Source: JBOGTC01 sp050692055
GTDB taxonomy: Bacteria; Chloroflexota; Limnocylindria; QHBO01
Length of the DNA: 8,720 bases
Assembly: GCA_050692055.1 (NCBI GenBank)
Contig: JBOGTC010000011.1
Location: 1-8,720 of the forward strand
Direction of reading: 5' to 3'
Every line of letters begins with the position of its first letter. Within the stretch, counting starts at the first letter, position 1. Made by a program: the position numbers and the translations under genes. Of this stretch, positions 1 to 8,398 are shown in pieces. Under the pieces are notes generated by a model that saw only the letters and a list, made by a program, of their open reading frames with translations, was not told the DNA's origin and did no database searches.

Positions 1-651
1 CTCCTGCGCGCTCCGCGCTACGCCCCCGACGGACAGGGGCTGGCCTTCGTCGACGCCGGCGGCCGAGTCGGCATCGTGGAGCTCCCGGGCGCGCGGTTGA
101 CGGTCGATGAGTTCGCGGCCGTCGGGCCGCCGGCCTGGCTGCCGAACAGCTCCGGCGTCCTGGTCGCCGGCACCGACAGCACCGACACCGGCGGCGTGCC
201 GGACGACGCCCTCGCGCCGCCCGGCGGGCCGGTGCTCCCGCTGGAGCCGTGGACAGCGGCCCAGGCCGACGGAAGCGGCCCGGAAGTCGTTCTCCTTCGC
301 CGCTCTGGCTTCTCCATCGCGGGGACGGAGCTGGGGATGCCGGCCGTGGCGCCCGTGGCCGGCATCGAAGGCAGCGTTGCGTTCCTGCGCCCCGAGGGTC
401 CCGCAGCGTCCGCGCCGGGCGGCCGGCTGTACCTGGCCGACTCGCTTGAGGATCGGCCGCGCCTGGTCACCGCGACCCGCGACCTCCTGGTGGCCTCAGC
501 CTCGTTCGGTCCTGAACCGGATGCGCTGGCGCTGGGGGTGCTCGGGCCAGGCGGGGATCTCGACACCGCCGGAATCTGGATCCTCGACGTGGAGGAAGGC
601 GATCTGGTCGATCTCGACCAGGATGGATGGCAGCCGCGCTGGCTGCCCTGA
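1..651 (+). CDS. C-terminal part of a TolB/PD40-like beta-propeller protein (5' end outside window)
   Basis: Frame 1 is open from the first base to TGA at 649-651, giving 216 visible residues, so the gene starts upstream of the window. An internal GTG at 76 is not the likely start, because good propeller sequence precedes it. Seen: a repeat of the PD40/WD40-like kind near the start (R-Y-A-P-D-G-Q-G-L-A-F-V), a second at about residues 38-50 (P-A-W-L-P-N-S-S-G-V-L-V), and a final blade with a hydrophobic 'GIWILDVEEG' strand ending in P-R-W-L-P just before the stop. Such blades are known in TolB-like propellers and in periplasmic or surface proteins that bind proteins or sugars. No catalytic domain is visible in this part, so the function is unknown; an upstream signal peptide or enzyme domain cannot be excluded. 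The gene ends 170 nt before hppA and is probably a separate transcription unit. Confidence 0.7.
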   Translation, partial: LLRAPRYAPDGQGLAFVDAGGRVGIVELPGARLTVDEFAAVGPPAWLPNSSGVLVAGTDSTDTGGVPDDALAPPGGPVLPLEPWTAAQADGSGPEVVLLRRSGFSIAGTELGMPAVAPVAGIEGSVAFLRPEGPAASAPGGRLYLADSLEDRPRLVTATRDLLVASASFGPEPDALALGVLGPGGDLDTAGIWILDVEEGDLVDLDQDGWQPRWLP

Positions 652-661
652 GCATGCTTTG

Positions 662-679
662 GGGCGCCCAGGGGCGCCC
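662..679. repeat. Hairpin from a tandem GGGGCGCCC repeat after the propeller gene
   Basis: Two copies of GGGGCGCCC sit back to back (661-669 and 671-679). Because GGGCGCCC is self-complementary, 662-668 can pair with 673-679, giving a 7-bp all-GC stem with a CAGG loop. It lies 10 nt after the stop of the propeller gene and about 20 nt before the hppA -10 candidate. No T-tract follows on either strand, so it is not a textbook intrinsic terminator. It could be a U-less terminator, a pause site, or an operator covering the place where a -35 box would be. Confidence 0.45.
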
Positions 680-694
680 GGGCGTCGGAGAGCG

Positions 695-703
695 TGCTAG
701 AAT
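695..703 (+). promoter_or_regulatory. Extended -10 promoter candidate for hppA-uppP
   Basis: TGCTAGAAT is seen at 695-703: a -10 hexamer TAGAAT (5 of 6 to TATAAT) with the TGn extension at 695-697. At the expected -35 distance there is only GC-rich hairpin sequence, so this would be an extended -10 promoter or one needing an activator. Transcription would start near 710, giving a leader of about 110 nt before the hppA ATG. The bases just after the -10, CGCGGCGCC (704-712), recur just after the -10 of the greA promoter. Confidence 0.45.
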
Positions 704-821
704 CGCGGCGCCTCGCTGGCGGGCGACGTGACTGTGTCCCCCCGCCGGCGTTTCGCATGTCCCATCCCGGTCGTCAGCCAGCCCGCCACGGCTTGCCAGA
801 CGCACCCTCATCGGAGGATCC

Positions 822-3047
<2,226 letters not shown>

Positions 3048-3051
3048 GCCT

Positions 3052-3900
3052 ATGGACGTCGTCCTCCAGGCAGCCCTCGTCGGCCTTCTGCAGGGGCTGA
3101 CCGAGTTCATCCCGGTCAGCTCCAGCGCCCACCTCGAGCTGGCACCCTGGATCGCCGGCTGGGACTCGGGCGGGCTCATCGGCAGCCTGGCGTTCGATGT
3201 CTTTCTCCACCTCGGCACCCTGCTCGCCCTGCTGATCTACTTCGCCCGGGATTGGGTGCGTCTCGCCGCGGCCTTCGCCGCGAGCATTCGCGAGCGGCGG
3301 ATCGGGGCCGACCCGGATCGACGACTGGCCTGGCTGCTGGCCATGGCCACCATCCCGGCGGGCATCATCGGCTTTACGCTGGAGGGATTCATCGAGGATA
3401 CGTTCCACGGCGACAACGATGCTGCCCGGCTCGCCATCGCGGGCTTCCTCGTGCTCGGGGGCGTGGCGCTGTATGCTGCCGACCGTCTCGGCCCGCGACG
3501 GCGAGCGCTGCACGATGTGGGCGTCGGTACTGCGCTGACCATCGGCCTCAGCCAGGCGCTGGCGCTGCTGCCTGGGATCAGCCGCTCCGGGGCGACCATC
3601 ACCACCGGCCTGGCGCTTGGCCTGACCCGCGAGGCGGCTGCCCGTTTCAGCTTCCTGCTCGCGACCCCGATCACGCTTGGTGCAGGCCTGTACGGCTCCC
3701 GCAACCTGCTCACCGAGCCCGATCGGCCGGGCAGCGAATGGCTGGCGATTGGCGTCGGCCTGGCGGTGGCCGCGCTATCGGGGATGCTGGCCATCGGCTT
3801 CCTGCTCGCCTGGCTGCGCCGGCGCTCGGTGGCGATCTTCAGCCTCTATCGCATCGGCTTTGCGGCCATCATCGTGCTGTTGGTCATGCTCGGCCGTTGA
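3052..3900 (+). CDS. uppP: Undecaprenyl-diphosphatase (UppP/BacA family)
   Basis: Polytopic membrane enzyme that removes one phosphate from undecaprenyl diphosphate, regenerating the undecaprenyl-phosphate carrier for peptidoglycan and other envelope polymers; overproduction gives bacitracin resistance in known cases. Length is 282 residues (E. coli BacA 273). Seen: the N-terminal motif L-L-Q-G-L-T-E-F-I-P-V-S-S-S-A-H-L, with Gln14-x3-Glu18 (the permitted Q form of the (E/Q)xxxE motif) and His27; then P-G-I-S-R-S-G-A-T at 174-182, with Arg178 as the conserved arginine. Several hydrophobic helices follow, including a final 'AAIIVLLVML' helix. I chose ATG 3052 because it starts exactly at the family N-terminus; an upstream in-frame ATG at 2938 lies inside hppA. 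The ribosome-binding site is weak (GGTAGG, 3043-3048), so translation is probably coupled to hppA, whose stop is 4 nt upstream. A new promoter starts 18 nt after its TGA. Confidence 0.95.
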   Translation: MDVVLQAALVGLLQGLTEFIPVSSSAHLELAPWIAGWDSGGLIGSLAFDVFLHLGTLLALLIYFARDWVRLAAAFAASIRERRIGADPDRRLAWLLAMATIPAGIIGFTLEGFIEDTFHGDNDAARLAIAGFLVLGGVALYAADRLGPRRRALHDVGVGTALTIGLSQALALLPGISRSGATITTGLALGLTREAAARFSFLLATPITLGAGLYGSRNLLTEPDRPGSEWLAIGVGLAVAALSGMLAIGFLLAWLRRRSVAIFSLYRIGFAAIIVLLVMLGR

Positions 3901-3917
3901 GCAATCGACCGAAACCT

Positions 3918-3946
3918 TTGACTTCGGGGCCTGCCGCGCATACAAT
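3918..3946 (+). promoter_or_regulatory. Sigma70-type promoter for greA-lysS-serS
   Basis: TTGACT (3918-3923, 5 of 6 to TTGACA), a 17-bp spacer, then TACAAT (3941-3946, 5 of 6 to TATAAT). This is the best promoter match in the window and sits directly after uppP, in front of the translation operon. Transcription would start near 3953, leaving a leader of about 215 nt before the greA ATG at 4168. CGCGGCGCC at 3949-3957, just after the -10, matches the same 9-mer at the hppA promoter. Confidence 0.75.
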
Positions 3947-4167
3947 CTCGCGGCGCCGAAGCGGCCCGGTGGGGGGACGACGGACCAGCCGCGACGCCTG
4001 GCCCCACGGGTACGGCCAGCTTCAGGGACGCACCGGTGACGGGGCGACGCCTGGAGCATTTTTTGTTATCGAGTTGAGTTGCGGTTGATTCTCGCCTCAC
4101 CCCGGAGCGAGGATCGCCGGCCGCGCACGAGGCCGACCGCATTGCACCCAGAGGGGGGAGTGAGCGA
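3947..4167 (+). other. Long greA leader with possible RNA structure
   Basis: No credible gene lies in this stretch. Possible stems: CTGGCC (3998-4003) with GGCCAG (4014-4019), 6 bp with a 10-nt loop; GTGGGG (3969-3974) with CCCCAC (4002-4007), which excludes the first; and CCAG (3985-3988) with CTGG (3998-4001). An A+T-rich island at 4055-4090 contains six Ts (4059-4064), but I could not find a strong GC stem directly before them, so a terminator or attenuator is not shown. The greA ribosome-binding site is GGGGGAG (4154-4160), 7 nt before the ATG. No known riboswitch or T-box motif was recognised. It could be a regulatory leader, a small RNA, or just an unusually long UTR with a second promoter in the A+T-rich island. 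Confidence 0.35.
3991..4054 (+). repeat. 11-nt direct repeat in the greA leader
   Basis: GCGACGCCTGG occurs at 3991-4001 and again at 4044-4054, start to start 53 nt apart. The first copy's CTGG forms part of the predicted CTGGCC/GGCCAG stem, and the second lies just before the T-run. Two copies could compete for the same pairing partner (GGCCAG, 4014-4019) as alternative structures, or be binding sites for a repressor; neither is shown. Confidence 0.5.
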
Positions 4168-4629
4168 ATGAACAGCAAGCCCGTCTATCTGACCGCCGAG
4201 GGCCTCGAGAAGCTCAAGGCCGAGCTGCACCACCTCACCACCAATGAGCGCCCGCGCGTTGCGGCGCGCATCCACGATGCGAAGCTCGACGGCGACATCA
4301 CCGAGAACGCCGAATACGAGGACGCCAAGCAGGAGCAGTCGTTCCTGGAGGGGCGCATCGCCACGCTCGAGGCGCAGCTCAAGAACGCCCAGGTGATCGC
4401 GCCCTCGAACGGCGACCGCGTCGGGATCGGCTCGAAGGTGGTGATCCGCGGCACGGACGGGGAGGAGACGCTCACCATCGTCGGGTCGGCCGAGGCTGCC
4501 CCACGCGAGGGACGTATCAGCAACGAATCACCGGTGGGCGCCGCGCTGATGGGGCACAAGAAGGGCGACACGTTCACCGTCCAGGCCCCGGCCGGCGCGA
4601 TCGAGTACACGCTCGTCAAGATCGGCTGA
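4168..4629 (+). CDS. greA: Transcription elongation factor GreA
   Basis: Cytoplasmic factor that enters the RNA polymerase secondary channel and stimulates cleavage of the 3' end of backtracked RNA, rescuing stalled complexes. It has 153 residues, close to the usual 155-160. The N-terminal antiparallel coiled coil spans about residues 8-77. Its acidic tip reads D-G-D-I-T-E-N-A-E-Y, with Asp43 and Glu46 matching the functional Asp41 and Glu44 of E. coli GreA. The C-terminal FKBP-like domain covers about 80-153 (I-G-S-K-V-V-I-R-G, then I-S-N-E-S-P-V-G-A-A-L-M-G and a closing Y-T-L-V-K-I). ATG 4168 follows a strong GGGGGAG site at 7 nt. It is first in an operon with lysS 9 nt downstream, and carries the only strong promoter seen for the three genes. 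Confidence 0.97.
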   Translation: MNSKPVYLTAEGLEKLKAELHHLTTNERPRVAARIHDAKLDGDITENAEYEDAKQEQSFLEGRIATLEAQLKNAQVIAPSNGDRVGIGSKVVIRGTDGEETLTIVGSAEAAPREGRISNESPVGAALMGHKKGDTFTVQAPAGAIEYTLVKIG

Positions 4630-4638
4630 GCCGCAGCC

Positions 4639-6237
4639 TTGTTCTGGGCTGACGAGATCGCCGCGTCGGCCACCGGTCGCCAGGTCGTCAACGACTCGAA
4701 GACGCCATCCGGCACGGTCCACGTCGGCAGCCTGCGGGGGCCGGTCGTGGTCGACACCATCGTCCGCGCCCTGCGCGAGGCCGGGCTGGAGACCGAGCTG
4801 CGCTACGGCGTGGACGATCTCGATCCGATGGACTCGCAGGCGCTTCTGACCCCGGACGCGGTGGAGCGCTCCATGGGCGCGCCACTGTCACGCGTTCCCG
4901 ATCCGGCCGGTGACTGTCACGATTCGTACGCGCGGCACTTCGTCGGCCTCTTCATCGACACCTTCGCCGGACTCGGCATCCATCCGGACACCTACTACTG
5001 GATGAGCGAGATCTATCGGTCCGGCCAGATGGACCGATACATCCGCGCCGCCCTCGACGGCGCCCACGTCGTGCGCGACATCTACGTGCGCGTGGCCAAC
5101 GTCCGGCACCCCGACAACTGGCATCCGGTCATGGTCATCTGCGAGCGCTGCGGCCGCGTCGGCACCACGGTCGTGACCGCGTGGGATGGCGAGCGAGTGC
5201 ACTACGAGTGCCGGCCCGACTGGGTCGCCTGGGCCACCGGCTGCGGCAACGCAGGCTGGGTCTCCCCGTTCGGCGGCAACGCCAAGCTGCCGTACAACGT
5301 GGACTGGGCGGCGAAGTGGTCCCTCTTCGGCGTGACGATCGAGCCCGCCGGAAAGGACCTGTCGACCGCCGGAGGCTCGCGTGAGCGCTCCGAGGCCATC
5401 GCGCGCGAGGTGTTCGAGCGCCAGCCGCCGCTCAACGTGCCGTACGAGTTCCTGCTCATCGGCGGCCGCAAGATGTCCACCTCGCAGGGCAAGGGCGCCG
5501 CCGCGCACCGCATGGCCGAGGTGATTCCGCCGGAGCAGCTGCGCTTCCTCTTCTTGCGTCCGCGGCCGAACCAGACGATCGAGTTCGATCCGGACGGGAC
5601 CGATGCCATCCCGCGCCTGTTCGACGAGTTCGACCGGCTCGCCGCCGCCACCTCGGGCCGCGAGGTGAAGGGTGAGCTGCCGGTCGCACACGAGCGCGTC
5701 TTCGCCAGCTCTCTGCTCGAGGCCGATGCCGACGTTGCGGCCGAGGCCGCCGCCTACCGGCCGGCCTTCGCGCACCTCGCGCTGCTCGAGCAGGTGCCCG
5801 GCGTTGACGTGGTGGAGCGGGTGACCGCGGAGAAGGGCTCGCCACTGTCGCCGCGGGAGGAGTCGATTCTCGAGGAGCGGCGTGGCGCGGCACGATCATG
5901 GCTTGACGCCTACGCGCCAGATCGAGCGCGGATCGCCGTCCAGGATGAGCTCCCCGAAGGGCTCGAAATGCTGTCGGATGAGCAGCTCAAGTTCCTGCTC
6001 GGGCTCTCGAATTGGGCCGAGCGTGAGGCGCCGGAGTCCGGCGAGGCATGGCAAGCCCTGATCTTCAACGCGGCCGAGCGGAGCGGGTTGTCATCTGCCG
6101 ACGCCTTTCGAGCGCTGTACCTTGCGGTCCTTGGCAGACCGAGTGGACCTCGTGCTGGCTGGCTCCTCGCATCCCTCGATCTTGACTTCGTCAGCCGGCG
6201 CCTGTGGGATGCCGGGTCGGTAAGGACTCCCGCGTGA
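4639..6237 (+). CDS. lysS: Lysyl-tRNA synthetase, class I (archaeal type)
   Basis: Charges tRNA-Lys with lysine using ATP. Its fold marks it as the class I form found in archaea, spirochaetes, alphaproteobacteria and scattered other bacteria, not the usual class II enzyme. It has 532 residues. The Rossmann-fold HIGH-type motif is S-G-T-V-H-V-G-S, with His28-Ser31. A zinc-ribbon-like set of cysteines (168, 171, 191, 202) lies in the inserted domain. The second signature G-G-R-K-M-S-T-S-Q-G has Lys278-Ser282. The helical anticodon-binding part runs from about 340 to the end. The start is TTG at 4639: the protein from there (M-F-W-A-D-E-I-A) aligns with the short family N-terminus, greA ends 9 nt before, and the HIGH motif is only 27 residues in. 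No good ribosome-binding site is visible, so coupling to greA is likely. The stop overlaps the serS start by 4 nt. Confidence 0.95.
   Translation: MFWADEIAASATGRQVVNDSKTPSGTVHVGSLRGPVVVDTIVRALREAGLETELRYGVDDLDPMDSQALLTPDAVERSMGAPLSRVPDPAGDCHDSYARHFVGLFIDTFAGLGIHPDTYYWMSEIYRSGQMDRYIRAALDGAHVVRDIYVRVANVRHPDNWHPVMVICERCGRVGTTVVTAWDGERVHYECRPDWVAWATGCGNAGWVSPFGGNAKLPYNVDWAAKWSLFGVTIEPAGKDLSTAGGSRERSEAIAREVFERQPPLNVPYEFLLIGGRKMSTSQGKGAAAHRMAEVIPPEQLRFLFLRPRPNQTIEFDPDGTDAIPRLFDEFDRLAAATSGREVKGELPVAHERVFASSLLEADADVAAEAAAYRPAFAHLALLEQVPGVDVVERVTAEKGSPLSPREESILEERRGAARSWLDAYAPDRARIAVQDELPEGLEMLSDEQLKFLLGLSNWAEREAPESGEAWQALIFNAAERSGLSSADAFRALYLAVLGRPSGPRAGWLLASLDLDFVSRRLWDAGSVRTPA
6221..6226 (+). promoter_or_regulatory. 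Ribosome-binding site fixing the serS start
   Basis: TAAGGA at 6221-6226 lies 7 nt before the GTG at 6234, inside the end of lysS. It favours this GTG over the in-frame GTG at 6204, which would add ten residues (beginning G-C-R-V-G-K) that do not resemble the SerRS N-terminus. Confidence 0.7.
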
Positions 6238-7529
6238 GCGTTGGGACCGATCGGCTGCGGGACGAGCCGGACCTGCTGCGCCGCGCCGCCACCGACAAGG
6301 GCGAGGACGCGGGGTTGATTGACGCGGCCCTGGCCCTCGACGAGCGACGGCGCCTGCTGCTGGCCGAGGGCGACGCGCTGAAGTCTGAAAGAAATGCTGC
6401 CAGCAGCCGCATCGGGCAGGTCGTTCGGGACGGCGCGGATCCTGACGGTCCGGAAGTGGCGGAGCTGAAGCGGACCTCGCTGCGCGCGGGCGAGCGGATA
6501 TCGGCGATCGACCGCGAGCTGGAATCGGTCCAGGCCGATCTGGACGATGCCATGCTCCGGGTCCCGAACCCCGCCGATCCCGACGTGCCGGTCGGCGGCG
6601 AGGAGGCAAATCGGGTCGTTCGGACCTGGGGCGAGCCGTTGTCGCGCTCTGCCGACGGCTTCGACAGGCGGCCGCACTGGGAGCTGGCCGAGGCGCTGGG
6701 CATGATCGACAACGCGCGCGGCGCAAAGGTGACCGGGTCGGGCTGGCCGGTGTACATCGGTGCCGGTGCGGCCCTGCAGCGCGCGCTCATCACCTGGTTC
6801 CTCGACGTTCACGCCACCGAGCACGGCATGACCGAGGTCTGGCCGCCGGCCCTGGTCAACGCGGACTCGGCCCGCGGCACCGGGCAGATCCCGGACAAGG
6901 AGGACCAGATGTACGTCGTTTCGCGCGACGACCTGTACCTGGTTCCGACCGCGGAGGTGCCGGTCACCAACCTCCATCGCGACGAGATCCTCGAGGCCGA
7001 TGTGCTGCCGCTGCGCTACGCCGCCTACTCGCCATGCTTCCGGCGCGAGGCGGGTGCCGCCGGCAGGGACACGCGCGGCATCCTGCGCGTCCACCAGTTC
7101 GACAAGGTCGAGATGGTCTCGTTCGTTCTCCCCGCGGAGTCGGAGGGTGAGCTCGAGTGGCTCACCGAGCGCGCCGAGGCGCTCCTCCAGCGCCTGGGAC
7201 TGGCTTATCGCGTCGTGCTCATGGCGACGCGCGAGATGGGCTTCGTGCATGCCAAGAAGTACGACCTCGAGGTCTGGGCTCCGGGCGTCGAGCGCTGGCT
7301 GGAGGTCAGCAGCGTGAGCAACTTCCGCGACTACCAGGCGCGGCGGATGGCGATCCGTCACCGACCGGAGCCCGGCGCCAAGCCGGAACTGGTCCACACG
7401 CTGAACGGCTCGGCGCTGGCGCTGGCGCGGACCGTCGCCGCGCTGCTTGAGACGCACCAGCAGCCGGACGGTTCGATCACCGTCCCGGAGCCGCTGCGCG
7501 CCCGCATGGGTCTCAACCGCATCATCTGA
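6234..7529 (+). CDS. serS: Seryl-tRNA synthetase, class II
   Basis: Charges tRNA-Ser (and the tRNA-Sec of organisms that have it) with serine using ATP; acts in the cytoplasm as a homodimer. The 431 residues match the family. The N-terminus reads L-R-D-E-P-D-L-L-R-R, followed by the long tRNA-binding antiparallel coiled coil at about 28-108, rich in Leu, Arg and Glu. The class II core contains T-A-E-V-P-V-T-N at 239-246 (the serine-pocket TxE), motif 2 from Phe269 (F-R-R-E-A-G with R-D-T-R-G), and motif 3 N-G-S-A-L-A-L-A-R-T from Asn391 with Arg399. The usual N-G-S-G-L-A is N-G-S-A-L-A here, a mild change. I placed the start at GTG 6234, within GTGA (6234-6237), so it overlaps the lysS stop and is probably translationally coupled. 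Last gene of the greA operon. Confidence 0.97.
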   Translation: MSVGTDRLRDEPDLLRRAATDKGEDAGLIDAALALDERRRLLLAEGDALKSERNAASSRIGQVVRDGADPDGPEVAELKRTSLRAGERISAIDRELESVQADLDDAMLRVPNPADPDVPVGGEEANRVVRTWGEPLSRSADGFDRRPHWELAEALGMIDNARGAKVTGSGWPVYIGAGAALQRALITWFLDVHATEHGMTEVWPPALVNADSARGTGQIPDKEDQMYVVSRDDLYLVPTAEVPVTNLHRDEILEADVLPLRYAAYSPCFRREAGAAGRDTRGILRVHQFDKVEMVSFVLPAESEGELEWLTERAEALLQRLGLAYRVVLMATREMGFVHAKKYDLEVWAPGVERWLEVSSVSNFRDYQARRMAIRHRPEPGAKPELVHTLNGSALALARTVAALLETHQQPDGSITVPEPLRARMGLNRII

Positions 7530-7613
7530 GCTCAGGCATCGTCCTGTCAGCGGCGGTTGACTCCGCGTGTACGGTGCGATCCAGGTGGGGGTCGAGGATT
7601 CGGAGGGCTGCAC
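7530..7613 (+). other. Spacer between serS and the SLH gene, with a lone TTGACT
   Basis: An 84-nt gap with no gene. TTGACT occurs at 7557-7562, but no acceptable -10 lies 16-18 bp downstream (CCAGGT region), so a promoter is only possible. No terminator with a T-run was found after serS, so the SLH gene could be read through from the greA operon. Confidence 0.3.
7602..7607 (+). promoter_or_regulatory. Strong ribosome-binding site for the SLH gene
   Basis: GGAGGG at 7602-7607 is 6 nt before ATG 7614. This decides the start against the in-frame TTG at 7557, whose 19 extra residues are Gly/Arg-rich, precede the signal peptide and would include this site. Confidence 0.75.
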
Positions 7614-8327
7614 ATGTGGCACCTTGAGGGTCGAGCGCGGCTTTCACGCCGGGCGTGGTGGCGGATACTTCTCATCCTGGCGATCGGCCTCGGCGTGGCG
7701 ACAGGACCCGCCGCGGTCCTGGCGTCGCACCTGTTCAACGATGTTCCCACCACTCACCAATTCCATGGCGACATCGGCCGCTTCTACGCAGCGCGCATCA
7801 CTGGCGGCTGTGGGGGTGGTCAGTTCTGTCCCGACGCAGCGGTGAGCCGTGGCCAGATGGCCGCCTTCCTGAACCGTGGACTGCCGCGGGTGGGCCAAGG
7901 TCAGACCGGTCCCACGACGCTGCCCGAAGACGCGTGGCTGGACCTTGCATCGGTGACGATCACCGCCGGTAATGTGACCGGTGGCACGGCGTTCGTGAAG
8001 CTCGATGCAATGACGATCGGGCGCATCTCGAGCACGACGGGCTGCCCGTGTGAAGCGGCCTTCCAGGTGCTCTGGGAGAACACTGGTGGGCAGTCCTACG
8101 CGACGTACGTGACGCTGTCTGAGATCCCGAGCGGCTCGGCGGTCGGACACGACGCCGCATCCATCACCTATGCCTTCACCGTCCCGACCGGCGTCCCTCA
8201 GACGTTCGTCCTCCAGGGTCAGGAGACGGGCGGAGGTGGGAGCGTCCACGGGTACGGGGTCGTGAACGCGCTATACGTCCCGTTCAGCGAAGACGGTGAT
8301 GCCAGCTTGAACCTGCCCGACGATTGA
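7614..8327 (+). CDS. Exported protein with a single SLH motif and unrecognised beta-rich C-terminal region
   Basis: 237 residues. Seen: a basic N-terminus with S-R-R-A-W-W (11-16, slightly Tat-like), a hydrophobic core at 18-36 and an A-V-L-A/S-H cleavage site after about Ala37. An S-layer-homology motif follows at 40-90: L-F-N-D-V-P, I-T-G-G-C, F-C-P-D-A-A-V-S-R-G-Q-M-A-A-F-L. Cys66 and Cys72 form the C-x5-C variant. SLH motifs usually anchor proteins to cell-wall polymers, often in sets of three; only one is present. After a linker (91-107), residues 108-237 are rich in Thr, Val, Gly and Ser in alternating beta-strand pattern, with a C-P-C motif (144-146) and an acidic tail; I do not recognise this domain. 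Likely role: a small envelope protein, with function unknown. It lies 84 nt after serS and converges on the acetyltransferase gene. Confidence 0.85.
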   Translation: MWHLEGRARLSRRAWWRILLILAIGLGVATGPAAVLASHLFNDVPTTHQFHGDIGRFYAARITGGCGGGQFCPDAAVSRGQMAAFLNRGLPRVGQGQTGPTTLPEDAWLDLASVTITAGNVTGGTAFVKLDAMTIGRISSTTGCPCEAAFQVLWENTGGQSYATYVTLSEIPSGSAVGHDAASITYAFTVPTGVPQTFVLQGQETGGGGSVHGYGVVNALYVPFSEDGDASLNLPDD

Positions 8328-8343
8328 CGGGTGCGCCCGATCG
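8321..8343. terminator. Weak inverted repeat at the end of the SLH gene
   Basis: CGAT (8321-8324) pairs with ATCG (8340-8343), and CGGG (8328-8331) with CCCG (8336-8339) around a TGCG loop; the gene's TGA forms a 3-nt bulge. A second possible stem is CGTCAC (8356-8361) with GTGACG (8375-8380), loop 13 nt. These fill the gap between convergent genes, where a bidirectional terminator would be expected, but there is no T-run on either strand, so termination is a guess. Confidence 0.25.
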
Positions 8344-8398
8344 ACAGGAGCTCCTCGTCACCCATGGCCTGAGCGTGACGCCTCGGGTTGGTCGAGGG

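Noticed and set aside
3971..3986. GGGGACGACGGACC in the greA leader resembles an ACGR-loop hairpin of the guanidine-II (mini-ykkC) riboswitch
   Set aside because: The bases flanking the ACG do not pair as a stem, the second hairpin is missing, and the downstream genes are not guanidine transport or metabolism genes.
4055..4090. A+T-rich island as a second promoter for greA (TTGTTA ... TTGATT)
   Set aside because: Only three of six bases match a -10 at acceptable spacing; much weaker than the promoter at 3918-3946.
3947..4167. Possible T-box leader, since two aminoacyl-tRNA synthetase genes lie downstream
   Set aside because: No T-box consensus (TGGNACCGCG) or terminator/antiterminator pair is present, and greA, not a synthetase, is the first gene.
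5910..7622. 570-residue minus-strand open frame opposite lysS and serS
   Set aside because: Covers two well-supported synthetase genes; composition is the same antisense shadow type, and no motif or ribosome-binding site supports it.
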